Source: Echinococcus granulosus (taxonomy: Eukaryota; Platyhelminthes; Cestoda; Cyclophyllidea; Taeniidae). From it: a stretch of 64,000 bases of DNA. A program made the position numbers and the translations under genes. A model generated the notes under the pieces. That model ran no database searches, was not told where the DNA came from, and worked only from the letters and a program-made list of their open reading frames with translations. Location: positions 162,544-226,543 of the forward strand of contig NW_020170411.1 in NCBI RefSeq assembly GCF_000524195.1, given 5' to 3'. Numbering within the stretch: position 1 is the stretch's first letter; every line of letters begins with the position of its first letter. Shown in pieces: positions 28,101-43,100 of this stretch.

Positions 28101-31100
28101 ACCAGGGAAAATGGACAAAAGATCGTAAAATCCATTCACCCTCCCAAAGATCGAACTGTCCTCGCCTCTAATCCTGAGGGTGCCTATTGTTACGTCCCCG
28201 TAACCGATGCTGAATTTGGTAAGGCCACCCATTAATGCTTGTAGTAAGAAGTCCTTCATATTTTCGAGGAAACCGTCTAGCTTTACAAAACCACGCCATT
28301 GTTATGCAATTTCACTTTGGTTCACGCCGAAGAGGGGTATTAAGATGATTGGATTCTGCGCTTATCATGATTCGCGTGCTAGTGAAAATCAAATTACTTG
28401 TTAATCACTGAAATTGCCAAAATTCAGATTTGCTCAAAATAGTGTTTCATTGCCTTGTCTTGATAAAAATTCCACAAACACTCAACAGTTTGCATAATTT
28501 AGAGGCTATTCTTCCATCTGAAGCATGTTTTTCTTGAAACAACCTGCAGGTCTTGCGATTTTACTGCAGATTATGTCCACCTTTTTTACAGTACTTAAAA
28601 AATGCGACTTTTAAGAGAGCACGAAGGACCAATTTTATTGGATATCATCTGAGACTCCGTAATGACATGCTTAACCGGTATCTTAAAGGCTAACGTTCAG
28701 GTGGTCAGTCTTTTTTAGATTACGATGATTTGCATTGCCTTATTTCAAATTGGTTAATTAAGTTGCGATCAAGACAGACGATGTAAGTAGGTCAATATGC
28801 ACTGTGGGTTGACTGCACAGCCTACTTGTGGAGAAATACAAATGTTTGGTCTTTCTATGAGGCTTATAGTCGAGCCCTTTTGCACTCTGAATGTAAAGTC
28901 CTATTTATTTGCAGATCATTGTTCATGCAACCAAATTTTAAATACATCAAGTTAAATATTGCATTATGCTGAGAAGTCTAACAAATTATTAGTTTTCGAA
29001 CGCACGCACAGACTTCTAGGTTGCAATTAAAATGCCTCTCTGGGAATCACTTCTGCGTCTTTTAGGTAATAAATTCACAAAACCCTCTAGTAACGTGCTC
29101 TCCCTTTTGGTAACCAAGATTAAAATTTGCCGCACCAAAAACAGGAAAAGTCGCCGTATTTTTATAAACTAATTAGTTTGTGGCCTTACTGGTAATAAAA
29201 TGTAAGTGCAAAACATCTGACCTCATTGTTGATATCAATTTTTGTGGAGTTTCTCCTTCCCTCAAACACAGCTGCCTTCGGGACTAACCAATTAGGAATA
29301 AGCATAGGGGTAAACCATCGCTAGTTGGAACACTAATTACATTTACCATATTATTCAACCTTTTAAAGTAGCTAAGGTTAACATCCGATGTTAACTATTA
29401 GAGTTTCTATTGCGCATGCAGAAAAGAGGGTGCTCATTCTGCTGGCTCAAATTCAGCTACCTCCATTTTGTGCCACTTGAATGTCAGGCCTCCTTTTGGT
29501 GTGAGTTACAAGAATAGTCCTTCATCTGCGCAGCAAATCGCCTGTCACCTAAATTGCTGAGGTCTCAATGAAAGGGACTTCTCCCTCTAGGCGTTTACTT
29601 TTATAGGTCGGATGGCAGCTAAAGGAGACCTCATGGGTACACACACCTTCCCTATAATTTCTATTTCTTTCTGTCGACTAATGTTTATGGTAGTGGAGAA
29701 ACTTATTGTCATTTGATAGACGCGGATCAAGATAAAGTAGACTATAACAAAGTGAAGGGTATGACAAAAAAGGGGTTTTGAGGCAAGTCAGCATATTACT
29801 TCTGACAATTAACCTATTAAAGGTCGAAGACTTTAATTACAGAAAATGATAGGAGTGCCTTTGTCCTGACCATAATTAGTCGATAGAAGAGCACATTATT
29901 ATAATTTACTGAAATTCCAAGCTCCAGGAAGAAAAAGCTGACCAACAAGTGCAAAGCTCAATATCCATCAGAAATCGTTCCACATCAATTCAAACAGTAA
30001 GAACTCTTGATAATCCGGTTTGAAAACCTTCCACGGGATTATCGAAAGACCTAGGGTAGACCTACTTATTTTATGCAAACTAGATTTCCAGAAAAGTCGG
30101 GGAGGCACTCGAGATACCACTCGGCTATTAGTAACTTATCAGATTGGTTGAGATATGACAAGTGAACCTATGTAATTGTGGTGAGTCTTAGAATAAGAAA
30201 ACGTGTTATTGGTGAATGGTCTAGTAAACACCACAACAACTCCTGCTTTTTCGCAATAAACAGACACAATGAAGCTTTTGACCATGATTATGATCGCAGC
30301 TTGAGAACAAACAAACTCAACTTTTTTGCCAATAACACTATTCTTGCTCACCAAACTCGGGAACACGCAGCCGAGCTATTTCCTTATCGAGCAAAATGGT
30401 TACAAATTTTTTAGTCCTTGATGGAGTAAAAGAGTCATTTTGCAACTAAATTTGATGGCGTACGAAAAAAGTCGATTTGTGACACATGGAAATCCTTCCC
30501 AGGAAGTAGGTAATTAGCAGCAGCCCAAAATGTGCAAAATAAAAGTACTTACCTTCAATCGGTTGTTGCTAGAGTAACTCACACCGTTAAATTACTGGCC
30601 CCAAATTGTCTGCTCATTTTCAATATTTCGTGCATATTTTTGATTGTTAATATGTGAATTGTTATTGCATTCAGAACCTACGGCGATACTGCCACTTTGC
30701 TAGTTGAGGGCGTGGTTTGAAGCCATCAAAACATATAAAGTAAAAAAGTGCAAGTGCTCCCTTTTATTTGGCGTGCACTTGTACTTTAATACATATGTCG
30801 TATTTTAAGCCATGGCGACCTTTGCTCTAAAGGCCGTAATTTTGAGGTAGGGTTTGTTCGACATCAAGATTCTTCTACTCCTTATTGTTTAGCAGTGATG
30901 ATGTGAAAACTTCCCATTTTGTTTACGTTAGCTCTTGACTACCATTATTCGTCCCTTTATCGCGAATGCGACATAGATGACGAAAGTGAAACGCAGCAAG
31001 AGTCAAGGCGTAGGTGGTCGGCCTTACCTGCGAAATTTATTCAATTTCCTGCTTTCCTCACTACCTCTATTACAGTTTTTCAAGGGTAAAATGGCAATCT

Positions 31101-34100
31101 TAAAATTCGACTATTTTAGAAATTATGTGTGCCTTTAAGAAAAGGAGACACACAGAACTACTTAAGCCGTTTAATGCTATTTGCTGAACCATTGTTCAAT
31201 TCTGCCAAATAATTTCTTACCAGCACTTTGCCACACCGCAATCAATCTTACTGATATATTATATAAGCGGTTCATAGCTGCTCTCTATGCAACATCTAAT
31301 TTTAGCATGAGAGGATACTGACAATTATTTTGAGGTCACCCACCTGGCTCCTGTTGTTATTTGCAGTTTACATTTCCGTGGTTTCGTGATGAGTGATCAA
31401 AGTGGGGAAATCGCCTAACTTATAGCTCTTTTCCTCATTTATGGCTAACATTTTCCCTGTTCTCATCAGTTATAAAGTGGATGCTAGTTTATTGAGGCTG
31501 TAAAATATACCGCGGTTGAAATGCAGTAGCACTTTGCACTCGGGCGGAGCAGGCTTGTCCGACATCCCAACTGCCCTCCAGGTCATCGTGTTTTCGCCAG
31601 AACGGGGCGGTGTGTGCATTTGCATGCCCCAGACAAGCTTGCCGTTAACACCGAAAGCCTTTAAGGCGAAATATTTCGCCTTAAAAAGCACGTGCAATTT
31701 CATTAGCCAACTCATCACATTATTTATAGTTTTTAGATTATAGAGACAGGAGTTTTGGGACAAACGATGTTTGCTTCACAGTTTATTTCATAGTTCAGTT
31801 CGATTTCTTAAAACTATGGCATTGTAAACTTCCGATCCAAAAGTGAATAGCTACAAATTAACTTCTACATCTACGTAAATCTTGCACTTTACGAGATTCA
31901 ACAAGATGATAATTAATCTTTGTGAATATGACAGAAAGGTGGGACATGGCAATCATGAAGGGCAGGCGGCTCCAATTTGTAATGAGGCCCCAATTCGTAC
32001 TCCACCAATTTCAAATCCCATTGCTGTAATCTGTGATGTTTCCAAATAGGCCCCTTCTTCAGCTAACTTATAACTGGTCTTATGGATGTTTCCGTTACAA
32101 GCCAAAGTACGGTTGAGTTTAACAAGAAATAAGCCCAATTGTGCCAGAATTCCAAAAACATTTGGGTTTTTATCCAATCCAATAGAGTAAACTATAAAAG
32201 GAAAGGATTTAATTTATTAAGCGGCTCTGAGTGTTCTCCTCCAACCGCTGGCGTCGCCAAAACTGTCACGCTTGGAAAATCTGAGATCTTGGTTGCGTTA
32301 TCTTCTGAACCCATGAACTAAGGAAATGTTTATATAGCGATAAAGTGTGTTTGCATGCGTTTCATGTTTAGTTTTTGTCAGAATAACCCATCCCTTTCCC
32401 TACTCCCTTTCAAATGTTGAAACTTATTCAAATAGCCAAAGTCTTCTACCACCGAAACTTTTTTCTAATGATTTGATGCGAACTTTTCTTTCAATAACTG
32501 GAGGCACGACGAATGCTACTTGGTCTACAACTATTAAAGTTATTTGTATTTTCAAGGTAATTCATTGTGATACTTTGAGAAAAAATAAGAAAAGTTCATG
32601 CGCTATTTATCATGCTGTGGCCGATGTTTTTGGCTGGTTAATGGACAAGTATAGGAGGAAATCCTGGTTAAGTGCTCCCCACTAGTTTCGTCTTTGTGAA
32701 GCAATTCACCTGAGCTATACTTAAAGCATAATTTGAGGGGTATTTAAACAAGCGTAAAACAGAATTGAAGGGTTTGATTTGATTTTCGGCACAAATTTTC
32801 ATAATGCAATGGTCAAGTAGATTCTATTTAAGAGCAATTTAATCGGTGCGTAAGCTTCATGGGATAAGTGTTCGCATTACAAGGTGTTCTTTTAGCAAAT
32901 TGTGTGATATAAATTCAAGTTTATCATGTGATTTGACATGAGCATTGGCGTTTAATAAACTAGGATTCAGGTAAAGGGATCTAATGGGTACGCTACTGAA
33001 TTAAGAAGGATTATGAGCTATTTTTTGGACTAGGAAACAATCATGGGACAGGCACAAGTACCCAGTCGAACCTAGTGAGCCTTCATTGAAATATTTTATA
33101 GCATTGAGGATCTGATCTAATTTTACTTTGCATTTCAGATAATCTTCAGAGGAAGTACGGTGAACTGACCGGTGAGATAATTATAGTGGAAATTACCGTA
33201 AAGGAGATCCAAGAGATTCTCACCTCCAATTACCGCAACCCAGTAGCTCACCAGCAGCCGACAACCCCACTAAGTTCACCCACAATCCCCGTCACTTCGT
33301 TTCAGAAACCCTCCAATCATACCAATCGGCGCGTCCTCAAGACCCTCGGCATATCTCTATGTGGAAACAAGGACCTTAATCAAATGGCTGTTTTAGTCTG
33401 TGGCCTCCGACCTGGAAGTATCGCAGAGGTGGATGGACGCATTGCGATTGGAGACCAGCTACTTGAGGTAGACACTCATGAACATATTACCGCCTTAATT
33501 AGAAGCCGTATATAATGCAACAGTAAGGCAAAAGATTATGCAAAATTGAAAAGGGAAGGACGGTTATTACCCTTAAGCGATGTATGACAAAAGATGATTT
33601 CAGATCATCTGCCTGTTTTTTATCGGTAGAAAAGTTGAAAATACTAGATTGGTGGGTTGTGGTGGATATAAAACGAAGGCGAAATTCATAATGTAGAGTA
33701 AGGAAAGGGACACGTTGCTAAATGGTACTCAGAACAACAGAACTCGGCTAGGTAACAACCTCGATGCTCTCTTTTATTGCCGATAATAATACAGTATCCT
33801 TTTAATTGCCTCATGTAGTTTTGGCTCCTTTCCATCATATCATTCACCCATTCACAGCGGCGATTCCAGTCATCAGGCATTGGTCATTTGACTAACTCTC
33901 ATCTCTTTTTCGCAAATTTAAGCTCAACGAACATGTCCTCTATGGACGAAGCCATCTGAATGCCGGTCCCTTGATCCGCTCTTGTCTTCTTAGCGTCCTG
34001 CACAGATCCTCCAGTAAACGTTCCAAAGCTCCCTCCTCTCTATGCTTCGTGATCTGCCGGAATCCTGAAAACCTCACCAACATGGCCGTTGCGCCACTTT

Positions 34101-37100
34101 CCTATGTCACAGTAAGTCTGCAGTTGTTCTTAAGGTCTCTACCACTACTGTATGCTCAGAACCCTACTGATGCCACACCAAACGTTATTCAAAATCAGCC
34201 TTGCAACCATCGCTCGTCATTGACTTAACGTTGCATCATCTAGTGCTTGTAACATGATTACATCGCTGGGGATGTGTTTAGGGCAGCTTTGCCGTTTAAA
34301 GGTCAGTAAAATTTGCATCCTTTCTAACAGTTCTATTAGTCTCGAGGTAGAATTAACTGCAGTTTAAGTTTTAATGGAGTGAATGACTCCTTTACTGGTT
34401 CATGGACTGTTATTTTTACGTTTTGGATTGCACAGAAACAAACGCGAATTAAGGTGAAAAGTATACCTGACTTGAACGTGTTATTTGCAGCGTGGTCTGA
34501 TGCTTCGTCTGATCTTTAAGGTTTTGCCTTTAAGTCCCATCATAGTTCGTATGCAGATTCAGATTACTCATGATTGCATTTAATATAAACAGCAAAATAG
34601 TGCTGTGGGCGGAACATGATAGCACAATTCCCTAGGGCATTCCATTTAGTATCTTCTCATTTAAAACACCATTTAATGTTGGCATTAGCATTATCCACTA
34701 ATAAATTGTCTATAGTAGAATAGGGGGCTGTTGAAAAATGCCAGTGTTTATAGTAATTGTGCCCTATAAAAGGTTGAATGCTGATCGCAATGGAAACCAC
34801 AACCTTTATGACTAAGTGCATCACATGCATCGCGTGGAATTTGAAGGCGTTCCATACCAAGGAGAGGCTAGCAAAAGCCTCACACAAAACCAGCAGTAGC
34901 ATCAGCATAACTCCGGCTTGGGGTTGTAGGAGGCTAACGCGTCTACTTGACCCCAAAGCAAGAGGCAAAAGAAAGTTGTATTACAGCTTATTCGAGAAGC
35001 ATTATGACCCCAGTGGACGAAAGCTGCGTGAGGAGGAAGGAAGATGGCATTTTCTAAGTGCGGAACCGCGTGCTTGTGAGAGAGAGGAAAGAAGGTGGGC
35101 AGACAAATGAGCCAAATAGGAAGCTAACCCAGTTTGAGACTGTAACGGTGGCACGGTTCCCTTATTTGAGGTGAACAGTATCGTATTTTAAAAGCTAACG
35201 TAGTATCCTCTTTGGGCAGGATTCTATCATGATGGACAAAATTATTCTCTTGAAAAATACATTGCGGCATAATGGACATATAACTTCTTGTTTGTAATAA
35301 CAATAATTTGTTTACATTTTTTTAAGTATAGACGAAAAAACGACCTGCTCAAGTTAGCTCTATGTGAAATGCTGCACTCATAAACAATTGAATTTTTAGA
35401 ACTCCCAAAAGGTTAGTCGTCGAGGCAGTGTTGACACAGCATCTGGGATAGATTTGCCTCTGCGGAGTGCCCTGCAGGCTCAGGGTAGCCCCATAGGTCG
35501 CTCAACGTTTGAGGAAGTTCACGCCACTCGCCTACTACGAGTAAGTGCTCCTTCTGAGGTGCCGCATGACGCCTCCTTAGTGTTATTTAATCTCCACAAA
35601 AAATAAGTGCACAAACGGATAAGGATTAGCAATGAGTGTTTTTCGTTTTGAAGCTGAATTCCCGTTTCTGTACTTTTAAACGAAACATTTGCTGGGGTAA
35701 AAACTTTCACCACACTATTAACCAACAATTTTTGCAACTTCATACATAATCGGTTCGTGACCTTTAGGGTCGTAACGGCTTTGGATTCGCTATAATGGAC
35801 AAAAGCTTCACCAACGAACCGGGGATATACATCAAACAGTTGGTTGAAAATAGCCCTGCCGCATTGGTAAGAGTGGATTGCATTTTGATGCCCTTACATG
35901 TGCATGCAGTTAAACATACATCTTTAATAATTGCTTGAACACCAATACAACCGAAAGCAAATGTAAAAGTTGCTGCCAGATTGGCAAAAATAAACGTCTT
36001 GAAAGGATCCAAACACTTGTTCGGATACGACCAAAAGGTCGCATTCACTGCCATGCAGAGGAGTCAATTTTTTCGACCAGACAGAGAGTATAATTATGTG
36101 CGGGCATGTAGGCATACACGACGAAAAATATTTCGCCTTAATTTTGATCATTTCTAATCAAATTTATGTTTAGTGAAGACATGTGTTAAAACCAACAACA
36201 TAAATGTTGAGATTTTGGCAATTCATCAATCCTCCAGTTTATGCACAATAAATGTAGAACTTTCGAGTCACCAAAATGTTGATGTTTGAGAAATTTTCTC
36301 TATACCGAGGATTTACTGTTGCGTGACTACCATTTCCGATTATAAGTGTCTGCAGCTTAATATGCATTTAGATTTTAGTGCTATCCACTCCATAATAAAA
36401 GTAGTTTTAATCAAGCACTGATGTTCAGAAGGCGTCACCTGTTTTCATTTAAAAAAGACAAATTAACATTTGATGAAGATGTTACGGTCATTCCCGTATC
36501 ATAATCATATCATTTTTATGAAACGCAGTAGTGGAGATTGCCACGTAATTTACTGAACCAAATGTGGACCTGTCTGATCAAAGTGCTGAATAGATTAGGA
36601 GTCAAATGAATTCAATATGTTTTAGTATGTTCGGGTAATGAACATTCTCATTTTGGTTTACAATTCCGACAGCCTGTTGCTTTTTATTCATATCAGTGTC
36701 AATTTTTTTATCAGCATAAGCACTGCTTGTTTCCATAATGCATATGGCACATTCCCATGTATTATTCTTTTGACATGCAAAACGAGTTAGAAATCCCGTA
36801 AGATGAGTTATTTTGAATAACTTCTACGTCCTCGTATGATTTAAGTGATTATGAAAAACTCGCCACTTTACGACTCCCTATTAAAGGAATCTCCGCAAGA
36901 GTTTGGTCAGACTTCATTTTAGCAGCTATCCTAACTTTATTTCGTCTCTGTAGTAAAAATAAGAGAAAGAAGTCGAATAAAGCTAAGCATGGGTAGCTTA
37001 CCTTCGTTGTAATATGAATAATTTACTAGTGCCTGCAGCATCAGCAGTACCTCTTAATTCATTCACTTCCCAACTATAGATTTATTGCCATGAGTCTGTC

Positions 37101-40100
37101 CTTATGTGGGAATGAATTTGAATTTTCTCCATTACCTTGCCATAATTGTACCTTTTAATGCTTTTCCGGCACACTTTTATATTCCCAACCTCATTTGCGT
37201 TGTTGGTTTTATTCGAAAGAATGAATAAATTCCTCTTAGATATTGAGATTGTCCTAATTATGAGAGGTCACATGAGGAAGGCAAATTTACTAATGGCATT
37301 ACGTTTCTCAAACAAGTTTCGTTTTTTCGCGAAAACCACAGCTTTGAGTCATCTGAACGACTGATGTGAAAAATGAGTTGGAATAGTAGCATTTATCAAA
37401 TCGTCAACATTTGACGCGATGGCGTTTGCATTATAACCAAAGATGTCTTTCAATAATTGTCTTAGATTGGACCCCATCTACAAGGGTAAAAAACTTGGAT
37501 GATGTGCTCACAAACACACTTCAAGCAAATTTGTAAGAGTATTTTAAACAGCAGTCTAAGTAGAAACTTATAAAAACGTGGTTATTGCACAATTTTGTGC
37601 AAATTTGTTTGCAGGATGGAACACTGAGGGCTGGCGATCGGATCCTCCGTGTGGACTGGCATGACGCCTTACATGCAAGCTACGACTCCGTCCTGGAATG
37701 GCTGAGATCCGCTCGGCATCAGGTGGGTCGCTCACACCAACCCGATCTTAACATCATCCATCCCGAAATGCTATTCAGCAGGGAATCTGTTGCCGCATTG
37801 ATACAACACACCCGAATAAATCCGTCCGAAGTTCTGTCTCTCATCAAGATACTACCCCACCTCTATAAAGGAAGACAATTTTGGGAAATTTCAAGTTCCA
37901 AATGAACGCATACCTAATTTTGTAAAGCTAATTAATCTGTTCGTCGATGCCATTACTGTAAAATTCGGCGCCAGATGGGCAGTAAAATTTGAAAGAACAG
38001 TTGTGTGTTTGTCTATACTATATTCTCTTGCAAAAAGAGCGTAAGTCGTATTTTTGGATATCCAGAAATGGCTTGTAAACCTTGCGTAAGATCGGCGTTT
38101 GAGTCATTTGACTCCTTGCGTTTTTAGCTATCTCACTTGGCTTATCTACTTGACGAGTTAGCGTGTGATAATTTCACTAAACCACTTTGCTCCACTGCCC
38201 TTGTGAAAGTAAGGTACTGCAAGAACTATCGTTTGTCCGATTGCTCGTGCAAGGGTAATCCAAGTTTGGGAATGTTAACCCTCAGAAAAAATCATGCCAT
38301 CCTACATAGAGTAACATCAGGTACTTAAATCACGTCCCATACTTTATTTCATGAGAATTTCTGCATTTTATCCAAAGAGCAATGACGTTTCTTTTAGAAA
38401 ATTCCTGAAATCGAAAGGAAAGAGCGTAAAAAGTTTTGCTCTGTGTCTGGCAAAATGAAACAAGACTCGACGATGACATTTCGTATTAATGTAATTGCTA
38501 CGTTATATTTCTCTGCTCGATGATTTTTAAAAATGCATCAAGTTAAGGATAAACTGGAAAACTCTGTTCCATGCATTATGCTCTTCATTAAGAGAACACC
38601 TTCAGCCTAAATACAAAATAGCATTTATCTTCTAACTTATCTCAATGCAAAGTTTTATTAAATTTTCACGAAAATTAGTAAAATCGCCACCTTGGTCTCG
38701 GCAGATATATTTTGCCTTAAATTTTTCTGCAATTTCGAAGCCTGAGGAATTGAAATGGGATAAATTTTTAAGTCCTTACCTCTCTCTCAGCGCAAAAGAT
38801 GATTGGAAAGAAACAATAACTGCCATCTCAGCTCTTAACATTTGCTCATGCAGGTTCGGATAGTGGTGTCACGAGTCCGTCTTTTTACGGGAGAGAATCG
38901 GCCTTTGGAGGAAGAGGAGCCATATAAAATGGGCTTTCGAAAACGCCTCTCTGCACCTCTCATCTCCTCCCTCATTCACGCCTTCATGCACTCCTCCGCT
39001 TCGTCAGCCTCTTCAAAAAAATCCTCCCTTCAATTCGCCTCTATGGCGGATACTATCGCCTCATCCAAGGGGGGAATGGGCCTCAGCGAGTCCAAGCACA
39101 AGGGTACGTGCCTCCGTGCCTCGATAAACTGAAATTCTTGAAAAATGTGTATTGAAGCTTCTCTTTACTCTTCTATTGCGATTGGCAAGAAAGTGAAACC
39201 CGAGTATCTTCCTCAGGCATTTTAGACCACCCATTTTGTATGCTGATAAAATTCCAGGATAAATATTTATTTCGCAAAGTGGTAGGGCAATTTACGGGTT
39301 GTACGTTGATCTGCAGTGGAATCTAGCCCAGTTGAAGGGTTAGCGGAGCCATTTTGCTTATACCTTGTTTATTCCGGCGATTACTTACTCCCGTTCAAAT
39401 TGTATCATATCGGTAAAGGGTCCGGCAATCCTTCAAACCAAGATGCTTTCTATAAATCAGTCTTTTGTTTCATTGTTTATGGAATGTATGAGTTTGTCTC
39501 ATGCATTAAAGTTAATTTCATGTAAGTTTATCACTATGATTGGATAATTTTGAGGAAATAAGCAATCCTCTATTCCTTTGGTAATTATTGGAGCACTAAG
39601 CCTTGTAGCATATTTAATGATTATTGTTATTACAAATTATAACAATGCACTGAAAGAGGCAGTTGTGCATGAGTCAAGTTAGTGTAGTGGTACAAATGAG
39701 GCCAAATGATTTCAGTACAACACTCGGAAAGATGACAGACGCGTCAATGCTTTCACAGCAGCTTTTAGCGCAGAATCACATTTAAATATGCATTTAGACT
39801 TGATACCTTCATTTCCAAACTTTAACAATACAAATGTAAATTCGGGATTTAAAAGGTACTAACTATTTCAAAAACAATCACCGGAATTACTTGTTTTTGA
39901 ATGTCAAGCCTGATTTGATACATAGCTTTTTTTGTTTTTAGTAAAATAAAAAAGTTAGGCAGGCTTTTGTCAAATAAAAACTTGCCATACCTTCCCTTAG
40001 GAAGGGTAGCTATTTGAGATCAAATTTATGATGCAAAAGGAGTTCCCTTAGTTGTGGGGTTGGGACGTGTCGTCCACCGATTCCGCATGCTATACTTAAT

Positions 40101-43100
40101 TTGACAATAGGATTACGCCAGCCAACGGTTTCGGAGACTTTTGACCTTCTCTCACCAAACATCGGAGTCTCGAGTGAGGCGCGCCGCGCCTCCTGTCCGG
40201 ATGCGGTCATCCCCGGTTTCGCAAAGCGTCTGGCAGCCAAAAATTTCCTCGGAGTGGTGCCAATGTCCAGTCTCACCCAACTTGCTGGTCCGCCCATTCC
40301 TGTTCTGCCCCTTGGAGTCGTCAGTGCTTGTGACGAGGGCAGCGGAGGTAGCAGTAGAACCAGCGAGGCGGCACTACGAGGGCGCTACGATACGGTGCTT
40401 GAGCGGTTCGCTGCAGCCTACCGTAGCCCCCATAACCGCAGGAACGGTGGCGGTCGCGATGAGGCCGAGTCGGCGACCACACGGCCCATCTTGCCAGGCC
40501 AAAAGACCCTCATTTGCATCCCCAAAAATCCTTCCCTTAGTCTTGGTATCTCCCTTATCGGTGGTAGTGAAACCTCTCTCGTAAGATCACATTCCTTTTC
40601 CCTGGTTATGCATAGATCACTTAGCGTGAAGTAAATATTTAGGAACCCCATGGGCACTAATATAAAGATTTGGGTTCATGATTCTCACCTTCTTCCACTC
40701 GAAGTGAAGATTTAGAGAATTCGAATGTTACTTTTATTGTTAACTTAAATGTCAGCTCAAAAAAATCAAAACAACCGAATGACTTTTACTGCCAACAGCC
40801 CTTCATAGGTTTTAACAAGATTTCACCATATCTACACGCCATCCCTATCAAATTTTAATCCTAAAATGTGTGTTGATTACGGAATGCCCAGATGGGCGAG
40901 ATCAGTTCCACCTATTTGGACGCAAAAAATGTCATACATGAAAATATTTGCGTTTTATTATCTCAGCCGTAACTCGAGGTGAAGGTAGATCAAGATGGTT
41001 CTGTTCTTTCACATGATTTATCAATGTCTTATAAGAAGACAATAAATTAAACTGAAACGAGAGTTAAAACAGAAATAAGTGAAATGCCAACCAATGCCCT
41101 CCGCAATTACTTATTTCCTCACTAGTTACTACACACACATTTTTTTCGTTTAACAAAAGTTTATGTAGGCGGCTCTGATTAATGACTTATCTCACTAGAC
41201 CGACTTTTGGGGCGCCATGTCCTTTTGCGTCCAATTCACTTAAAGTTCCTTCTAGATACTGCCATTTGAATTGACACTTTAGCAGTAATGGTTATGGCCA
41301 ATTTTAATACATTATAATCAGCTTACGGTCGGAGTTAATTCTGTGTTCACTTGGCCAAACCGAAAGCAAATTAAGACGCTAATTAATGTGGGTTAAAGTA
41401 TGTACCCCGTTAAATGGAAGAAGAAGAAGGGCGAACTAGAACTGTTAATATCTTTAAATTCTCCCAGATCCATGACTATCATATTAATACAAACAGTCTG
41501 TCACCTAGAATGATGGGAGAGATGGGGAAGTAGTGGTTAATATTATGTACAAAAATGGCTATTAATACTCAAGGCACTAAAATATTTTATGTTCCTTCCC
41601 GATGATAGGGCGTCCTTCAAGTACACGAAATCTTCTCTGAGGGAGCCGTTGCATTAGACGGACGACTGAAACCGGGCGATCGACTACTGGCGGTAAACAA
41701 CGAGTCACTCTCCAACCTGCCCTATGCAGTGGCAGTGTCGACAATCGTTGCGGCCTTCTCGGGTCAAACACCACTACAGAGCGAACTGAACCTCTCCAGT
41801 GTAGTGGCGGCCACCTCCCCCAGCCACTGCGCCAACGACAGTGGCTTCATCACTCTAGTAGTAGAGAGACCAGGCGCGGGAGTGCAGACAAAGTGGTACG
41901 ACCAGGAGGTTACTGCAGTTCTCCTCAAAAAGCCCGGTCGTGGCCTCGGCCTTTGCATTGTAGAGCGCTCCGGACCCACACTTGTTACGGCTAACGGCGT
42001 CTCCTTTTCCTCTTCCACCACCTCTACCACCCCGCCAACGACACCTCTGAATGCTAACCAGCAACCTGCGGTGGGAACTGAGAGATCGGGTCTGGGTGTA
42101 ATTGTATGCGACTTAGTGAGTACATCTTAATTTAGAGTTAACTCTTTTAAAGACATAGAACGCACGTAATAATTAATAAAAAATGTGATACTTCTGCTTG
42201 TAAAACTTTATTTTGAACATTTAGAGCATTAACAGAGATGAATCTGATTCGTAATGCCCAGTGCATTCACACTTTACGTGTCAACACTAGCGAAATGAGA
42301 TCTGCTTCATATTAAAGTACTCAAAGTAAAGTCAGCTTCAAAGTAATGTCCGCATTGGCTGCTTTTATTTAACAACCCCGTTTTGTTTTAGATAAAAGGT
42401 AGTGCAGCACAAATGGATGGACGAATAATGATTGGAGACCAAATTCTGGCCATCAATGACATTGACGTGGAAAACAGCTCTCAAGAAGAGGTTGCTACGT
42501 TGCTAGTGGTTAGTGACTTTGATATTTGTCAAATTCTTCAAATAAATTGAAAGAAGATGTCTAGGTACATATGTTAGTCACTGTAGCTCAGCTTGTCATT
42601 AAAAACAGTGACGAGTACTGCTGAATAGAAGAGGGTAAATCCAAATCTTCGCTCTAAGTTAAAAATATGGTTTAACAATATAAATAACGTTTAAATAAAT
42701 TGTTGTGAACAATTTCGCGACTGACATTGCATTGACAGTAGTCACCATTTATCAATTGTTGTTTGGAAATAACCTAAAACCACTAGGTTTATCGCATTTA
42801 CTGGACATACTTTGGCACCTTTGATCTTTAAACATGATTTTCCTACCAGCCGATGCTGTTTTGAAGGAAGGCGGCATTTTGTACTAAGCCCCACATTAAC
42901 AAACAGGCGAACCCTGTTTTTGTTTATCACTGGACTCAACATTCTATGGCTCCATTGATGAACGACAGTTTCCACATTTTGATAAATTGCATTGTGGATC
43001 TTAATATCACTACCTCGTTACAAAAATCCAAATACAATCTTAAAGCGAAGTGTTGGTAAGTTATAGTTTTTGGAATACGATTAAAAGCAGTAATCACAGT

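Noticed and set aside
40141..40584. 147-codon alternative frame in the PDZ10 exon
   Set aside because: A frame shadow. The chosen frame contains SLGISLIGG and fits the splice phases on both sides.
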